Shown: positions 1 to 9,880 of the stretch, in pieces
Position numbering within the stretch: the stretch's first letter is position 1
Layout of the letters: each line of letters starts with the position of its first letter
Assembly (NCBI RefSeq): GCF_001436375.1
Contig: NZ_AZGA01000077.1
Span: 1 to 64,000 of the forward strand
Source of the DNA: Agrilactobacillus composti DSM 18527 = JCM 14202
GTDB lineage: Bacteria > Bacillota > Bacilli > Lactobacillales > Lactobacillaceae
Length of the DNA stretch: 64,000 nucleotides
Reading direction: 5' to 3'
Notes under the pieces: generated by a model
Database searches by the model: none
What the model was told of the DNA's origin: nothing
Seen by the model: only the letters and a program-made list of their open reading frames with translations
Program-made: the position numbers and the translations under genes

Positions 1-80
1 AGTTGAAGCCTGCACATTTGGTAAATCGAAACTTTGTTCAGTTTTCAAAGACCTACTTTTCGTCGCCGTCATCAGACAGC
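1..80 (-). other. 5' leader of a ribosomal RNA operon (16S lies left of window)
   Basis: On the minus strand, positions 52-29 read as the TCTTTGAAAACTGAAC element that resembles the boxA antitermination signal found ahead of 16S rRNA in lactobacilli and bacilli. It lies downstream of three tandem strong promoters and no ORF is present. The 16S gene itself is not in the window, so this is inferred from the leader motif and promoter architecture. Confidence 0.75.
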
Positions 81-86
81 TTTTAT

Positions 87-115
87 ATTATATCAGATGT
101 CATCGTCAATGTCAA
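87..115 (-). promoter_or_regulatory. rrn promoter P3
   Basis: Minus-strand -35 TTGACA (115-110) and -10 TATAAT (92-87) are both perfect consensus with a 17-base spacer. This is the promoter nearest the rRNA leader, with a transcription start predicted near position 80. Confidence 0.85.
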
Positions 116-174
116 CATATTAATTCATCTTTTTGAATTAATATTCATCGTCGGCCTGCGACAGCAACTTATAT

Positions 175-203
175 ATCATACCAGCCGTCAAATGCGATGT
201 CAA
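175..203 (-). promoter_or_regulatory. rrn promoter P2
   Basis: Minus-strand -35 TTGACA (203-198) and -10 TATGAT (180-175) with a 17-base spacer. It lies 88 bases upstream of P3, and its transcript would run through P3 into the rRNA leader. Confidence 0.85.
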
Positions 204-263
204 GCACTGAATTCAGCATTTTGAATATTTATGCATTGCACATCTCTTCAAGACAACTATGTA

Positions 264-292
264 ATCATACCAAGATAAGCTAGGCTTGTCAA
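264..292 (-). promoter_or_regulatory. rrn promoter P1
   Basis: Minus-strand -35 TTGACA (292-287) and -10 TATGAT (269-264) with a 17-base spacer, 89 bases upstream of P2. The DNA just upstream (about 293-330) is rich in A and T tracts, as expected of an UP element. Confidence 0.8.
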
Positions 293-407
293 TAAAATAT
301 CAAACTTTTTTTCATCTGAATATTGTTCCCATTTTTTTGCATAATTCCGAACTTAATCTATAATTATGCAATTTGATTTTCGGTAATAATAGGCATAATA
401 TGGATTT

Positions 408-446
408 TTTTACGAACATTCATCAAGGTAGTTAAATGTTCGTCCG
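408..446. promoter_or_regulatory. Inverted ACGAACATT / AATGTTCGT pair, PurBox-like
   Basis: ACGAACATT at 412-420 faces AATGTTCGT at 435-443 across 14 bases. CGAAC flanked by A/T resembles the PurR operator (PurBox) of Gram-positive bacteria, which usually occurs as an inverted pair. It could instead be a plain hairpin. The nearest downstream transcription unit is the rrn operon on the minus strand; no purine gene is adjacent. Confidence 0.35.
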
Positions 447-510
447 TTTTTATTGAAAAGCCACTTAATTTCGCCACACCTGCCTTTGTAATTATTTTGG
501 ACCAAGCACC

Positions 511-545
511 TATCAAAAAAGCCACCCATTTTCAGAGTGGCTTTA
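511..545 (-). terminator. lysS terminator
   Basis: Eight-base stem, AAAGCCAC (518-525) with GTGGCTTT (537-544), followed on the minus strand by a run of T. It ends the lysS unit before the rrn promoters. Confidence 0.85.
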
Positions 546-553
546 GTTCATCA

Positions 554-2098
<1,545 letters not shown>

Positions 2099-2112
2099 TT
2101 AAAATTTTATAT

Positions 2113-3132
2113 CTAAGCACCTTGGGATAACTGGTGAGCTGCCTTTTCGGCCAGTCGCACTTCAGCTTGATCCACAAAGTCATCTAAAATATCAATCACT
2201 TCTTGTTGCGTCATTACCGCATTGACCTTCGCCCGGGTTTTAGCTGCCCGGGGAATCCCCTTCAAATAGTAAGCGGCTTGTTGTCTAAATTCAGGCACGG
2301 CAACTTTTTCACCTTTTAGTGCTACTAGGCGTTGCAATTGCAATTTAGCCGTGGCAATTTTTTCTCTAGGGGTAGGCTCTGGCAATAATTCCCCAGTTTC
2401 AATGTACGCTAACATCTGTTTTAAGACCCAAGGGTTGCCTAAAGCTGCTCGGCCAACCATGACCGCATCAGCGCCGACAACATCCAACATGCGTTTGGCA
2501 TCTTGGGGCGTCTTCACATCCCCATTCCCCATAAAGGGAATGGTTAGTTGACGCGCTACTTTTTGCAATAAATCCCAGTCGGCATGACCCGTATACATTT
2601 GTTTCCGGGTCCGGCCGTGCATTGCCAGCGCACTGGCACCGGCAGCTTGTGCAGCTAAAGCATTTTCCACCGCCAAGATATGATCGGCATCCCAGCCGGT
2701 ACGCATTTTAACCGACACCGGTTTATGCACATGCCGCACCACGGCGTCTACCATTTCATAGACCTTATCTGGATCCAAAAGCCAGTGAGCGCCAGCATCT
2801 GTTTTAACCACTTTGTTGACCGGGCAACCCATGTTGATATCGATGATATCCGCACTGGTTTTTTGATCAATAAATTCCGCCGCCTCAACCAACGTATCCT
2901 TGGTGCCCCCAAAGATTTGAATACTAATCGGGTGCTCCTTTGGATCCACAAACAACATATGCATCGTTTTTTGGTTGTGGTGCATAATACCCCGATCGCT
3001 GATCATTTCGCAGACAACTAGCCCCGCCCCAAATTCCTTGGCGGTAATCCGAAAAGCTGCGTTGGTAATGCCAGCCATTGGCGCAACGACGATCTGATTT
3101 GGTATCGTCACATCACCAATATTCCACTCCAT
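2113..3132 (-). CDS. dusB: tRNA-dihydrouridine synthase B-like
   Basis: FMN-dependent reductase that makes dihydrouridine in the tRNA D-loop. It is a TIM-barrel protein with the Dus signature INMGCPVNKVV, whose Cys is the expected catalytic acid, followed by VSVKMRTGWD and the phosphate-binding end MGNGDV / VMVGRAALGNPW. Its 339 residues are normal for the family. The ATG is preceded by CAGGAGGTC at good spacing. It lies between hslO and lysS on the same strand; this dusB-lysS pairing is common in Firmicutes. No terminator is seen on either side, so one transcript is likely. Confidence 0.95.
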   Translation of the reverse strand: MEWNIGDVTIPNQIVVAPMAGITNAAFRITAKEFGAGLVVCEMISDRGIMHHNQKTMHMLFVDPKEHPISIQIFGGTKDTLVEAAEFIDQKTSADIIDINMGCPVNKVVKTDAGAHWLLDPDKVYEMVDAVVRHVHKPVSVKMRTGWDADHILAVENALAAQAAGASALAMHGRTRKQMYTGHADWDLLQKVARQLTIPFMGNGDVKTPQDAKRMLDVVGADAVMVGRAALGNPWVLKQMLAYIETGELLPEPTPREKIATAKLQLQRLVALKGEKVAVPEFRQQAAYYLKGIPRAAKTRAKVNAVMTQQEVIDILDDFVDQAEVRLAEKAAHQLSQGA

Positions 3133-3212
3133 ACTTTTGACCTCCTGTAATCGTCAGAAACTTTGCACTGATAGTCATAATGCTACCATAAAACCTATTG
3201 TTATTTCAAAAA

Positions 3213-4097
3213 TTATTTTTCAGCTTGGCCCATGAGTGCCTGCAAATCGGCAACACTGTATTGATACTTATTGCCGCAGAACTTGCAGACCGCTTCAGCG
3301 CCGCCGTCTTCGTCAATCATTTGTTGTAATTCACTTTGGCCTAAGGACGCCATGATCGCCCCAAAATGGGCTTTGGAACAGTTACACTTGAATTGTACTG
3401 GCATTTTTTCTAGAACCTTCACATTCCCTGCCCCTAAAATCAGCGCTAAAATATCTTCTGGGGTCTGCTTGGCCCGAAGTAATTCGGAAACCAGTGGTAA
3501 AGCCTTTAGATTGGCTTCAAGTTGGCTGAGCTGTTGGTCATCAGCATTGGGTAAAACTTGGATCATAAAGCCCCCAGCCACGCCGATGGTATTGTCTGCA
3601 TTGACAAACACGGATAAGCCCACGGCCGAAGGAATCTGTTCGGACTTGGCTAAATAATAAGTGAAGTCCTCGCCTAATTCACCGGATACCAGGGGAACTT
3701 GCCCGGTGAAAGGTTCCTTTAAACCCAAGTCTTTGGTTACGCTGAGCATGCCATTGGTGCCCACCGCCCGTTTCACATCAATCTTACCCACCAAGTTTAA
3801 CGGTAGGTTCACATGGGGTTCCGAAATATAACCTTTAATATCCCCATAGGCATTGCCATCTACCACGATAGCCCCCACCGGTCCATCGCCCATGACTCGG
3901 GTGGTAAGTTTTTCATCCCCTTGCAGCATCCCTGAACTGATCAATAACGTCCCGATCATCGTCCGACCCATAGCAGCCGAACTGGCACTCCAAGTGTCGT
4001 GACGCTGTTGGGCTTCGGATACCAACTGGGTAGCATCCACAGCATAAGCCCGTAAGAGCCCATCTTGGCTAATTGCTTTTATTAAATAATCACTCAT
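3213..4097 (-). CDS. hslO: Redox-regulated chaperone Hsp33
   Basis: Holdase chaperone that is switched on when oxidation releases zinc from its C-terminal cysteines. All four zinc ligands are present: C238-N-C240 and C271-K-F-C274, with the usual 30-residue linker. Length (294 residues) is typical. It follows ftsH on the same strand but is separated by a strong hairpin terminator, so it probably has its own promoter in the 50 bases upstream. There a TAAAAT -10-like box can be seen, with no convincing -35. Pairing with ftsH groups two protein-quality-control genes. Confidence 0.97.
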   Translation of the reverse strand: MSDYLIKAISQDGLLRAYAVDATQLVSEAQQRHDTWSASSAAMGRTMIGTLLISSGMLQGDEKLTTRVMGDGPVGAIVVDGNAYGDIKGYISEPHVNLPLNLVGKIDVKRAVGTNGMLSVTKDLGLKEPFTGQVPLVSGELGEDFTYYLAKSEQIPSAVGLSVFVNADNTIGVAGGFMIQVLPNADDQQLSQLEANLKALPLVSELLRAKQTPEDILALILGAGNVKVLEKMPVQFKCNCSKAHFGAIMASLGQSELQQMIDEDGGAEAVCKFCGNKYQYSVADLQALMGQAEK

Positions 4098-4147
4098 TTA
4101 TTTTGTCGCTCCTTTATGTCAATTTTGTTATTTTACCACAAACTGGT

Positions 4148-4206
4148 AAAAAAATAGGCCTGAATCATCCGTTGTTTCAAACAACGGTGGCCTCAGTCCT
4201 ATTTTT
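4148..4206 (-). terminator. ftsH terminator
   Basis: Long two-part hairpin: outer arms ATAGGCCTGA and its partner around 4190-4202, inner perfect stem CCGTTGTTT/AAACAACGG, with a T run on the minus strand. Confidence 0.85.
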
Positions 4207-4213
4207 AACTTAT

Positions 4214-6430
4214 TTATGCAGGATCATGATGATCCGGATCTTTTGAATCAGGTGTTTTATTTTCGGCTGGCTTTTCAGCTGACTGATCATCAGTTGGTGT
4301 GTCAGGCGCTGTTTTGGTAGTAGTTGGCTGGTCAGCCGTATCTGTTTTAGCGGCATCGGCTTTGGTCTCATCTGCTGGTTTCGTATCAGCATCTGATTTA
4401 GCTTCAGCATTTTCAGCTTCTTCAGCGACTTGCTTTTCAGCATCTTTGCGTTCAGCTAATTTCTTAGCTTCTTCAAAGGTCCCAGCGCTTTCACTTGGAA
4501 ATTCATCGGAATCTTCACCTTCAGGCATTTTACCAGTCTTGAACAAGCTTAAGATTTGTTTTTCGTTCAAAGTTTCATACTTCAACAAAGCTTCAGCGAT
4601 GGCTTTATGCTGATCACGGTGCGTTTCGATGATATTGCGCGCCCGTTCATGGGCTTCATCAATGATCCGACGAACTTCATCGTCAATTGATGTGGCTGTT
4701 TGTTGGGAATAACCTGGGTTTTGCCCAAATTCAGCTCCCACGAATGGTTGGCCGCCGCTTTCTAAGGCAACTGTCCCCAGTTTTGGACTCATCCCATATT
4801 GGGTGACCATGCCCCGGGCAATTTGTGTAGCTTGCTCGAAGTCATTAGAGGCCCCTGTGGATTCGGCGCCAAAGATAATTTCTTCAGCAGTCCGGCCACC
4901 AAGTAACCCAGCAATTTGTTCATCCAATTCCTTCTTGGTTAACAGGAATTGATCATCCTTTGGCAACATGATGGCATAACCGCCGGCACGGCCCCGAGGA
5001 ATGATAGTAACCTTACGGACAACTCTCGAATCACTTAAGACCAACCCAATGATCGCATGACCCGCTTCGTGGTATGCCACCATGGTCCGCTCTTTCGGTG
5101 CAATGACCCGATCCTTTTTAGCAGGACCGGCAATCACCCGATCTTCGGCTTCATCAATATCGGAGGCATCGATCTTCTTCTTACTTCGCCGCGCCGCCAC
5201 TAAAGCAGCTTCGTTAAGTAAGTTTTCCAAATCGGCCCCGACAAAACCTGGTGTTTGGCGGGCAATTTCCTTTAGGTCCACATCGTCGGCAAATGGTTTG
5301 TTTTTGGCATGGACTTTCAAGATGGCTTCACGGCCCTTAACATCTGGCCGGCCAACCAAGATCTTACGATCAAAACGACCTGGCCGCAAAAGGGCTGGAT
5401 CTAAGACATCGGAACGGTTGGTAGCAGCGATGACGATGACGCCTTCGTTACCCGTAAACCCGTCCATTTCAACTAACAATTGGTTCAAGGTTTGTTCACG
5501 TTCATCATGACCGCCACCAAGACCTGCACCACGTTGACGCCCAACGGCATCAATTTCATCAATAAAGATAATGGATGGGGCATTCTTCTTGGCATTTTCA
5601 AACAAATCCCGGACACGACTAGCCCCGACCCCGACGAACATTTCCACGAAGTCTGAACCAGAAATTGAGAAGAATGGGACGCCGGCTTCACCGGCAACGG
5701 CGCGGGCCAGCAAAGTTTTACCAGTACCAGGAGGGCCCTCTAGTAAGACACCAGCCGGTATGCGGGCACCAAGTGAGGCGAACTTGCGGGGATCCTTTAA
5801 GAACTCAACAACTTCCACCAATTCTTGTTTTTCTTCTTCAGCACCGGCCACATCGGAAAAACGAACCTTGTTTTTCTTAGGATCTTGCGGTTTTGCTTTG
5901 GACTTGCCAAAATTCATAACCCGACCATTGCCGCCGCCACCTTGACCGGCTTGACCCATCATCATATACAAGAAGATAGCAATGAAGGCCATTGGCAACA
6001 GCATCGTCAATACCGAGATCCACATCCCAGATTGGGACTCTTCATTGGTATTAATCGCCACATTATTCTTCTTAGCAACTGCATTGACTTGGTTCACCAA
6101 TGAGTCAGAAGTTAAAATCGTGGTATTAAAGTGGGTCACAGAGCTATCACTTTTGCCAGAAAGCAAACCGAAACTACTATTATCAGTCTTAACTTTCTGA
6201 GCTTTTTGATAGACCCCATTCACTTTGTACACGCCATTAGCTGGCTGAATGGAAAAAGACTTCACCTTTTTACTCTGCAAATCTTTGACGAATTGCGATG
6301 AGCTAACACTTTGTGATTGTGATTGACTATTGTTGTTGCCCACAAACCAGCCAACAATTGCAATAATGACCACAAACATAAAGATGTAAAATAGACTATT
6401 CCCAAATAGCCCATTTTTCTTATTCTTCAT
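4214..6430 (-). CDS. ftsH: ATP-dependent zinc metalloprotease FtsH
   Basis: Membrane-anchored AAA+ protease that degrades misfolded membrane proteins and regulators. Visible in order: membrane helix 1 (about 12-30), extracytoplasmic region, helix 2 (about 137-158), Walker A GPPGTGKT (232-239), Walker B FIDEID (289-294), second region of homology with arginine fingers (RPGRFDR, 349-355), and zinc-binding HEAGH (454-458). The last 80 or so residues are a low-complexity tail rich in Glu, Asp, Lys, Ala and Thr, longer than in Bacillus and probably disordered. The ATG follows AGGAGGG. It is downstream of tilS and hpt, the conserved Firmicute order tilS-hpt-ftsH. Confidence 0.98.
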   Translation of the reverse strand: MKNKKNGLFGNSLFYIFMFVVIIAIVGWFVGNNNSQSQSQSVSSSQFVKDLQSKKVKSFSIQPANGVYKVNGVYQKAQKVKTDNSSFGLLSGKSDSSVTHFNTTILTSDSLVNQVNAVAKKNNVAINTNEESQSGMWISVLTMLLPMAFIAIFLYMMMGQAGQGGGGNGRVMNFGKSKAKPQDPKKNKVRFSDVAGAEEEKQELVEVVEFLKDPRKFASLGARIPAGVLLEGPPGTGKTLLARAVAGEAGVPFFSISGSDFVEMFVGVGASRVRDLFENAKKNAPSIIFIDEIDAVGRQRGAGLGGGHDEREQTLNQLLVEMDGFTGNEGVIVIAATNRSDVLDPALLRPGRFDRKILVGRPDVKGREAILKVHAKNKPFADDVDLKEIARQTPGFVGADLENLLNEAALVAARRSKKKIDASDIDEAEDRVIAGPAKKDRVIAPKERTMVAYHEAGHAIIGLVLSDSRVVRKVTIIPRGRAGGYAIMLPKDDQFLLTKKELDEQIAGLLGGRTAEEIIFGAESTGASNDFEQATQIARGMVTQYGMSPKLGTVALESGGQPFVGAEFGQNPGYSQQTATSIDDEVRRIIDEAHERARNIIETHRDQHKAIAEALLKYETLNEKQILSLFKTGKMPEGEDSDEFPSESAGTFEEAKKLAERKDAEKQVAEEAENAEAKSDADTKPADETKADAAKTDTADQPTTTKTAPDTPTDDQSAEKPAENKTPDSKDPDHHDPA

Positions 6431-6474
6431 ATATTCCCTCCTATTTTTAGGTCATCGAACCCACGTTTAAGAGC

Positions 6475-6503
6475 ATAATAGCACAAACTTATTGGGATGA
6501 CGA
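6475..6503 (-). promoter_or_regulatory. Candidate ftsH promoter
   Basis: Minus-strand TCGTCA (6503-6498), 17-base spacer and TATTAT (6480-6475) in the short hpt-ftsH gap. It allows ftsH to be transcribed apart from tilS-hpt. Confidence 0.45.
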
Positions 6504-6505
6504 TG

Positions 6506-7048
6506 TTATTGTTTGTAAACCTCGGGCTTTAAGATACCGATATAAGGCAGATTCCGATATTTTTCAGCAAAATCTAAGCCATAGCCCACAACAAATGCAT
6601 CTGGCACGCTAAAACCAACGTAATCTGCTTTAATATCCTTAACAACCCGGCCTTCAGGTTTATCCATTAAGGCACAAATAGCAATGGATTTCGCCGCTCT
6701 GGTCTGGAAGAGCTTGATCAAATAGTCGAGGGTGCGACCACTATCTACAATATCTTCAACTATTATAATATCACGACCAGCAACTGATGTATCCAAATCC
6801 TTGAGAATTTTGACCTCACCAGAGCTGACCGCCGCACTACCATAACTTGAAACGTCCATAAAATCGACTTCAACGAAGTCATCAATGGCCCGCATTAAAT
6901 CCGTCATAAACACAATGGCACCCTTTAAAACACCAATGAGTAAGGGATTTTTGCCTTGGTAGTGCGCTCTGATCTCTGAGCCAAGCCGAGAAACAGTGCT
7001 TTTGATTTCATCTTCAGAGTACAAAACTCTGAGAATATCCTCTTGCAT
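6506..7048 (-). CDS. hpt: Hypoxanthine phosphoribosyltransferase
   Basis: Purine salvage enzyme joining hypoxanthine or guanine to PRPP. The PRPP-binding loop [14 protein letters not shown] (about residues 94-107) with the acidic pair E98-D99 is intact, as is the flexible-loop region [10 protein letters not shown]. The 180 residues match the family. The ATG at 7048 follows GGGGCG and lies 12 bases after the tilS stop, so the two are translated from one message. In Bacillus, TilS and HprT form a complex that controls ftsH; the same neighbourhood here makes that conceivable, but it is inference. Confidence 0.96.
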   Translation of the reverse strand: MQEDILRVLYSEDEIKSTVSRLGSEIRAHYQGKNPLLIGVLKGAIVFMTDLMRAIDDFVEVDFMDVSSYGSAAVSSGEVKILKDLDTSVAGRDIIIVEDIVDSGRTLDYLIKLFQTRAAKSIAICALMDKPEGRVVKDIKADYVGFSVPDAFVVGYGLDFAEKYRNLPYIGILKPEVYKQ

Positions 7049-7060
7049 GATAACGCCCCT

Positions 7061-8443
7061 TTAACGATTTTGCTTAAAACACAACATGAATTTTATTCTA
7101 TCAGTTTCAGTGGTTTGAAACAATTGAAAAAATCGGAAAGTTGGGATCCAGATCAAGTTGTCTTTGGCAAAAACGAGCCACAGCTGATCGCGCTTATCAC
7201 TGGGGACATGGCGGTCGATCAATAGCTTCTTAACTTTGCCATGGTGACCATTGGGCAATTGATAGCGATCCCCGGGTTGACGGCGCCGCACGGTGATGGG
7301 AAAATCAGCTGGGCTCAGCGTCACTGTTTGCGTTAAAACAGCAGCCGGGTCCACTTGCTCAGAGGTTATTTCAAAGATACCAATGGTTGAATTATCTGGC
7401 AAGCTCTGCCAATGGTTTAATTCTAGCTGAAAATGGTCAGGATTGCTTACTGCTAAAGTCTGATTTTTTTGAATAAAGAAGCGGTCATAGACCCGTTTGA
7501 ATACCAAATCCCCCTCCAAATCCAAGGTCACTTGCGGTTTTTGACCATTTAATAAGCGTAACATCCCCTGAGCTTGCTGAGCTTTTAAAGGGATGGCTTT
7601 AAAAAAATGCTGCCACAGCCCTTGCAAATAGGCCAGTTGCACGTTGGCCCCTAGGTCTTGAAACCGGCCAACTGCACCGACTAGCCCGCAAGCCGTGGCC
7701 TGGATCCCTAAATCTTGGCACAGCTTTGGCATCAGTGTGGCTTGCAGGGCTAACAGACTGGCCAAGCTCTGGGAGAAATATTGGGTATGGTCTAACAACC
7801 CCGCATTTTCTTGTTTTAATTTAGGCAGTACTTGATGCCGCAGCCGATTACGCAAATAAGTGTCGGCCTGATTGGTCACATCTTCAAAATAAACCAAGTG
7901 GCGGGCCTTGGCGTAAGCATACAATTGCGCTTTGCTGAAATTTAACAAGGGCCGTACCAGTTCAAACTTGCCAAAGGGCCGCTTGACCGGCAGTCCAACA
8001 GTAGCTGGCAAATCCCCTGAACGCATTAGCTTCATTAAAATTGTCTCCGCTAAATCATCCCCGTGGTGAGCCGTTAACACCTTATCATAGTTATGTTCGG
8101 CCATGATCTGGGCAAAAAAAGCATAGCGAAAAGCCCGAGCGGCGGCTTCAATACCTTCTTTAGGATGCTGTACTTTGGGCCAGTCCGCCACATAAAGGGG
8201 TAGGTGTAATTGCTGGGCAAAGGCTTGGATGAATGTGGTTTCAGCTTGGCTTTGGGCCCGCAGGTGATGATCCACATAGGCAATCCCCAGCTTTGGCCGC
8301 AAATCAGCGGGTAAGTGGCGGCAAAGATCCAATAAAACCATGGAATCCACCCCCGTGGAAACCGCGATTAGGACCCGTTGGTCTTTTTGCCATAGTCGCT
8401 GGGTCAGAATATTTTGTTTAAAACTTGCTGGCAATTGATTCAT
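7061..8443 (-). CDS. tilS: tRNA(Ile)-lysidine synthetase
   Basis: Modifies C34 of the CAU-anticodon tRNA-Ile with lysine so that it reads AUA. The N-terminal PP-loop domain (residues about 15-210) carries the ATP-binding motif as AVSTGVDSM, with Thr where most families have Gly (SGGxDS). The C-terminal half carries the TilS-specific domains with RRRQPGDR and KKLLIDRHVP. I use the ATG at 8443, five bases after GAGGGAGG. A GTG at 8458 in frame would overlap that site. It is the first gene of the tilS-hpt pair. Confidence 0.95.
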   Translation of the reverse strand: MNQLPASFKQNILTQRLWQKDQRVLIAVSTGVDSMVLLDLCRHLPADLRPKLGIAYVDHHLRAQSQAETTFIQAFAQQLHLPLYVADWPKVQHPKEGIEAAARAFRYAFFAQIMAEHNYDKVLTAHHGDDLAETILMKLMRSGDLPATVGLPVKRPFGKFELVRPLLNFSKAQLYAYAKARHLVYFEDVTNQADTYLRNRLRHQVLPKLKQENAGLLDHTQYFSQSLASLLALQATLMPKLCQDLGIQATACGLVGAVGRFQDLGANVQLAYLQGLWQHFFKAIPLKAQQAQGMLRLLNGQKPQVTLDLEGDLVFKRVYDRFFIQKNQTLAVSNPDHFQLELNHWQSLPDNSTIGIFEITSEQVDPAAVLTQTVTLSPADFPITVRRRQPGDRYQLPNGHHGKVKKLLIDRHVPSDKRDQLWLVFAKDNLIWIPTFRFFQLFQTTETDRIKFMLCFKQNR

Positions 8444-8460
8444 AACGGCCTCCCTCACAC

Positions 8461-8490
8461 AAAAAAGGCGTTGACAGCAACAACGTGCCT
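8461..8490 (-). terminator. Terminator after the S1-domain gene
   Basis: Minus-strand hairpin with stem CGTTG/CAACG plus a bulged GG/CC extension, followed by six T. It separates the yabR-like gene from tilS. Confidence 0.65.
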
Positions 8491-8533
8491 CAACCCCTAT
8501 TTTAAAATCTATTCAGTTACAACAATGACTAAA

Positions 8534-9061
8534 CTAACTGCGCCGACCGCCACGGCCGCCACGTTTACCTTCTGTATTGCGTTTCAGAGATGTTAGGCGA
8601 TCTTCACTTTCTTTGAGAAAGCCGGTCAACAATGAATCAAAATCTGAGCCACCGCTACCTTTTTTGCCACCGCCAAACTGGTTGCTGTTGCTATTTGGTC
8701 TACGATTATAACTTTTAGTAGGCCCATTATTACTAGAACTGGTATGACTATGGCTGGCATGTTCGCCAGTGCGATTAGCGTGTTCGCTGCGATTACCATG
8801 GTCATTATGGGCATGAACTGGCTTAGGATTATCTTCGGCCTTACGAATAGACAAGCCGATCTTACCATCTTTCATGGTCAGTACTTTAACAGTAACTTCA
8901 TCCCCAACGCTTAAAACGTCATGAATATCTTTGACATAATTATCGGAAATCTCACTGATATGAACCAAACCAGTTTTGTGATCACCAAGATCGACAAATG
9001 CCCCAAAATTAGTGATGCCTGTTACTTTACCCTTAACTTTTTCGCCAACTTCAATCGACAT
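8534..9061 (-). CDS. yabR: S1 RNA-binding domain protein (YabR / CvfD type)
   Basis: A single S1 domain (residues 1-75: KGKVTGITNFGAFVDLG, GLVHISEIS, GKIGLSIRKAE) is followed by a His-, Ser-, Asn- and Gly-rich linker and a basic Gly/Arg-rich C-terminus. This is the layout of the YabR/general stress protein 13/CvfD group, which binds ribosomes or RNA and affects translation and cold or stress growth. It sits between divIC and tilS, the same place as in Bacillus and many lactobacilli. It has its own terminator. The precise molecular role is not settled for the family. Confidence 0.9.
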   Translation of the reverse strand: MSIEVGEKVKGKVTGITNFGAFVDLGDHKTGLVHISEISDNYVKDIHDVLSVGDEVTVKVLTMKDGKIGLSIRKAEDNPKPVHAHNDHGNRSEHANRTGEHASHSHTSSSNNGPTKSYNRRPNSNSNQFGGGKKGSGGSDFDSLLTGFLKESEDRLTSLKRNTEGKRGGRGGRRS

Positions 9062-9127
9062 AAAACAGAAAAGTCCTCCTTAGTTTGTGTAACAATAAGT
9101 ATAGCATTTTGAAAAAAGTGCGCAACC

Positions 9128-9526
9128 CTAGTTGCTTGGTTTATCCCTAGGCAGACTGAAAATAATCTCGCCAGGTTTAGAATAATAATACTTCTCCCGG
9201 ACGACTTTCTCCAAGTAATCTGCATTATTTAATTCATTGACCTTTAATTTGAAGTCCGCATTTTGCCGGCGAACTTCCTTGAGCTGAGCTTGGCTTTGCT
9301 GCGTTTGTGCCTGTAGCGCATTGGTATTTTGATGGGCTCTAAAAATTTGAATACCCAATACCAAGATCACTGCCAGCACAACAACGCCCAACAAAGTTAA
9401 GCGTCGCCGCTGGACTTTTTTGACATAACTTTGCCGGCGCGCTTCAATGTGCTTAACTGTTTGGGTTTGAATGTATTGATTGTCTAATGACTGAACCTTT
9501 TGCTTTGGTGGTTGTTTCTCATACAT
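9128..9526 (-). CDS. divIC: Septum formation initiator DivIC
   Basis: Bitopic division protein of the FtsB/DivIC family that joins FtsL and DivIB at the septum. Visible: basic cytoplasmic N-terminus (about 45 residues), one membrane helix (LTLLGVVVLAVILVLGIQIF), then a coiled coil rich in Gln and Leu and the conserved end around YLEKVVREKYYYSKPGEIIF. I start at ATG 9526 (MYEKQPPK), which follows GGGAGA by about 8 bases. Longer in-frame sequence upstream lacks a ribosome binding site. It lies downstream of rqcP, the usual order. Confidence 0.95.
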   Translation of the reverse strand: MYEKQPPKQKVQSLDNQYIQTQTVKHIEARRQSYVKKVQRRRLTLLGVVVLAVILVLGIQIFRAHQNTNALQAQTQQSQAQLKEVRRQNADFKLKVNELNNADYLEKVVREKYYYSKPGEIIFSLPRDKPSN

Positions 9527-9606
9527 AGCCCTAATCTCCCGTAAAAAAACTATACTACGTTTAGTATAGCGCAAACAGTGAGCTTTTGGCACATTTTCTT
9601 ATTTCT

Positions 9607-9879
9607 TTAAATAAACTTATCTTTTTGTGTATATTCTTCAGATAAGGTAGTGTACATCTCAGCGGCATCTTCTTTTTTAGTAGAATCCCGTAGATTTTTA
9701 ACCGCTAATTGCACCGTGCGATTGCCAAAGCGAATCTCAATTTTATCCCCAACCGCTACATCTGTGGAAGATTTAGCTACTTTATCATTGATCAAGATCC
9801 GACCCTTATCGGCAATTTCTTTAGCCACGGGCCGTCTTTTAATTATTCGTGAAACTTTTAGAAATTTATCTAAACGCAT
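9607..9879 (-). CDS. rqcP: RqcP, S4-domain ribosome quality control factor
   Basis: Ninety-residue S4 RNA-binding protein ([20 protein letters not shown] at the start). In Bacillus the ortholog YabO/RqcP works with RqcH on stalled 50S subunits to add C-terminal alanine tails to nascent chains. The S4 fold covers nearly the whole protein. The start is one base beyond the stop of the yabM-like gene, indicating translational coupling. Position between yabM and divIC matches Bacillus and supports this assignment over Hsp15-type heat shock proteins. Confidence 0.92.
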   Translation of the reverse strand: MRLDKFLKVSRIIKRRPVAKEIADKGRILINDKVAKSSTDVAVGDKIEIRFGNRTVQLAVKNLRDSTKKEDAAEMYTTLSEEYTQKDKFI

Positions 9880-9880
9880 A

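Noticed and set aside
3-224. 73-residue ORF on plus at the left edge
   Set aside because: It lies over the rrn promoters and leader and has no ribosome site or known sequence.
4210-4443. 77-residue Lys/Gln/Leu-rich ORF on minus
   Set aside because: Shadow of the low-complexity C-terminal tail of ftsH in another frame.
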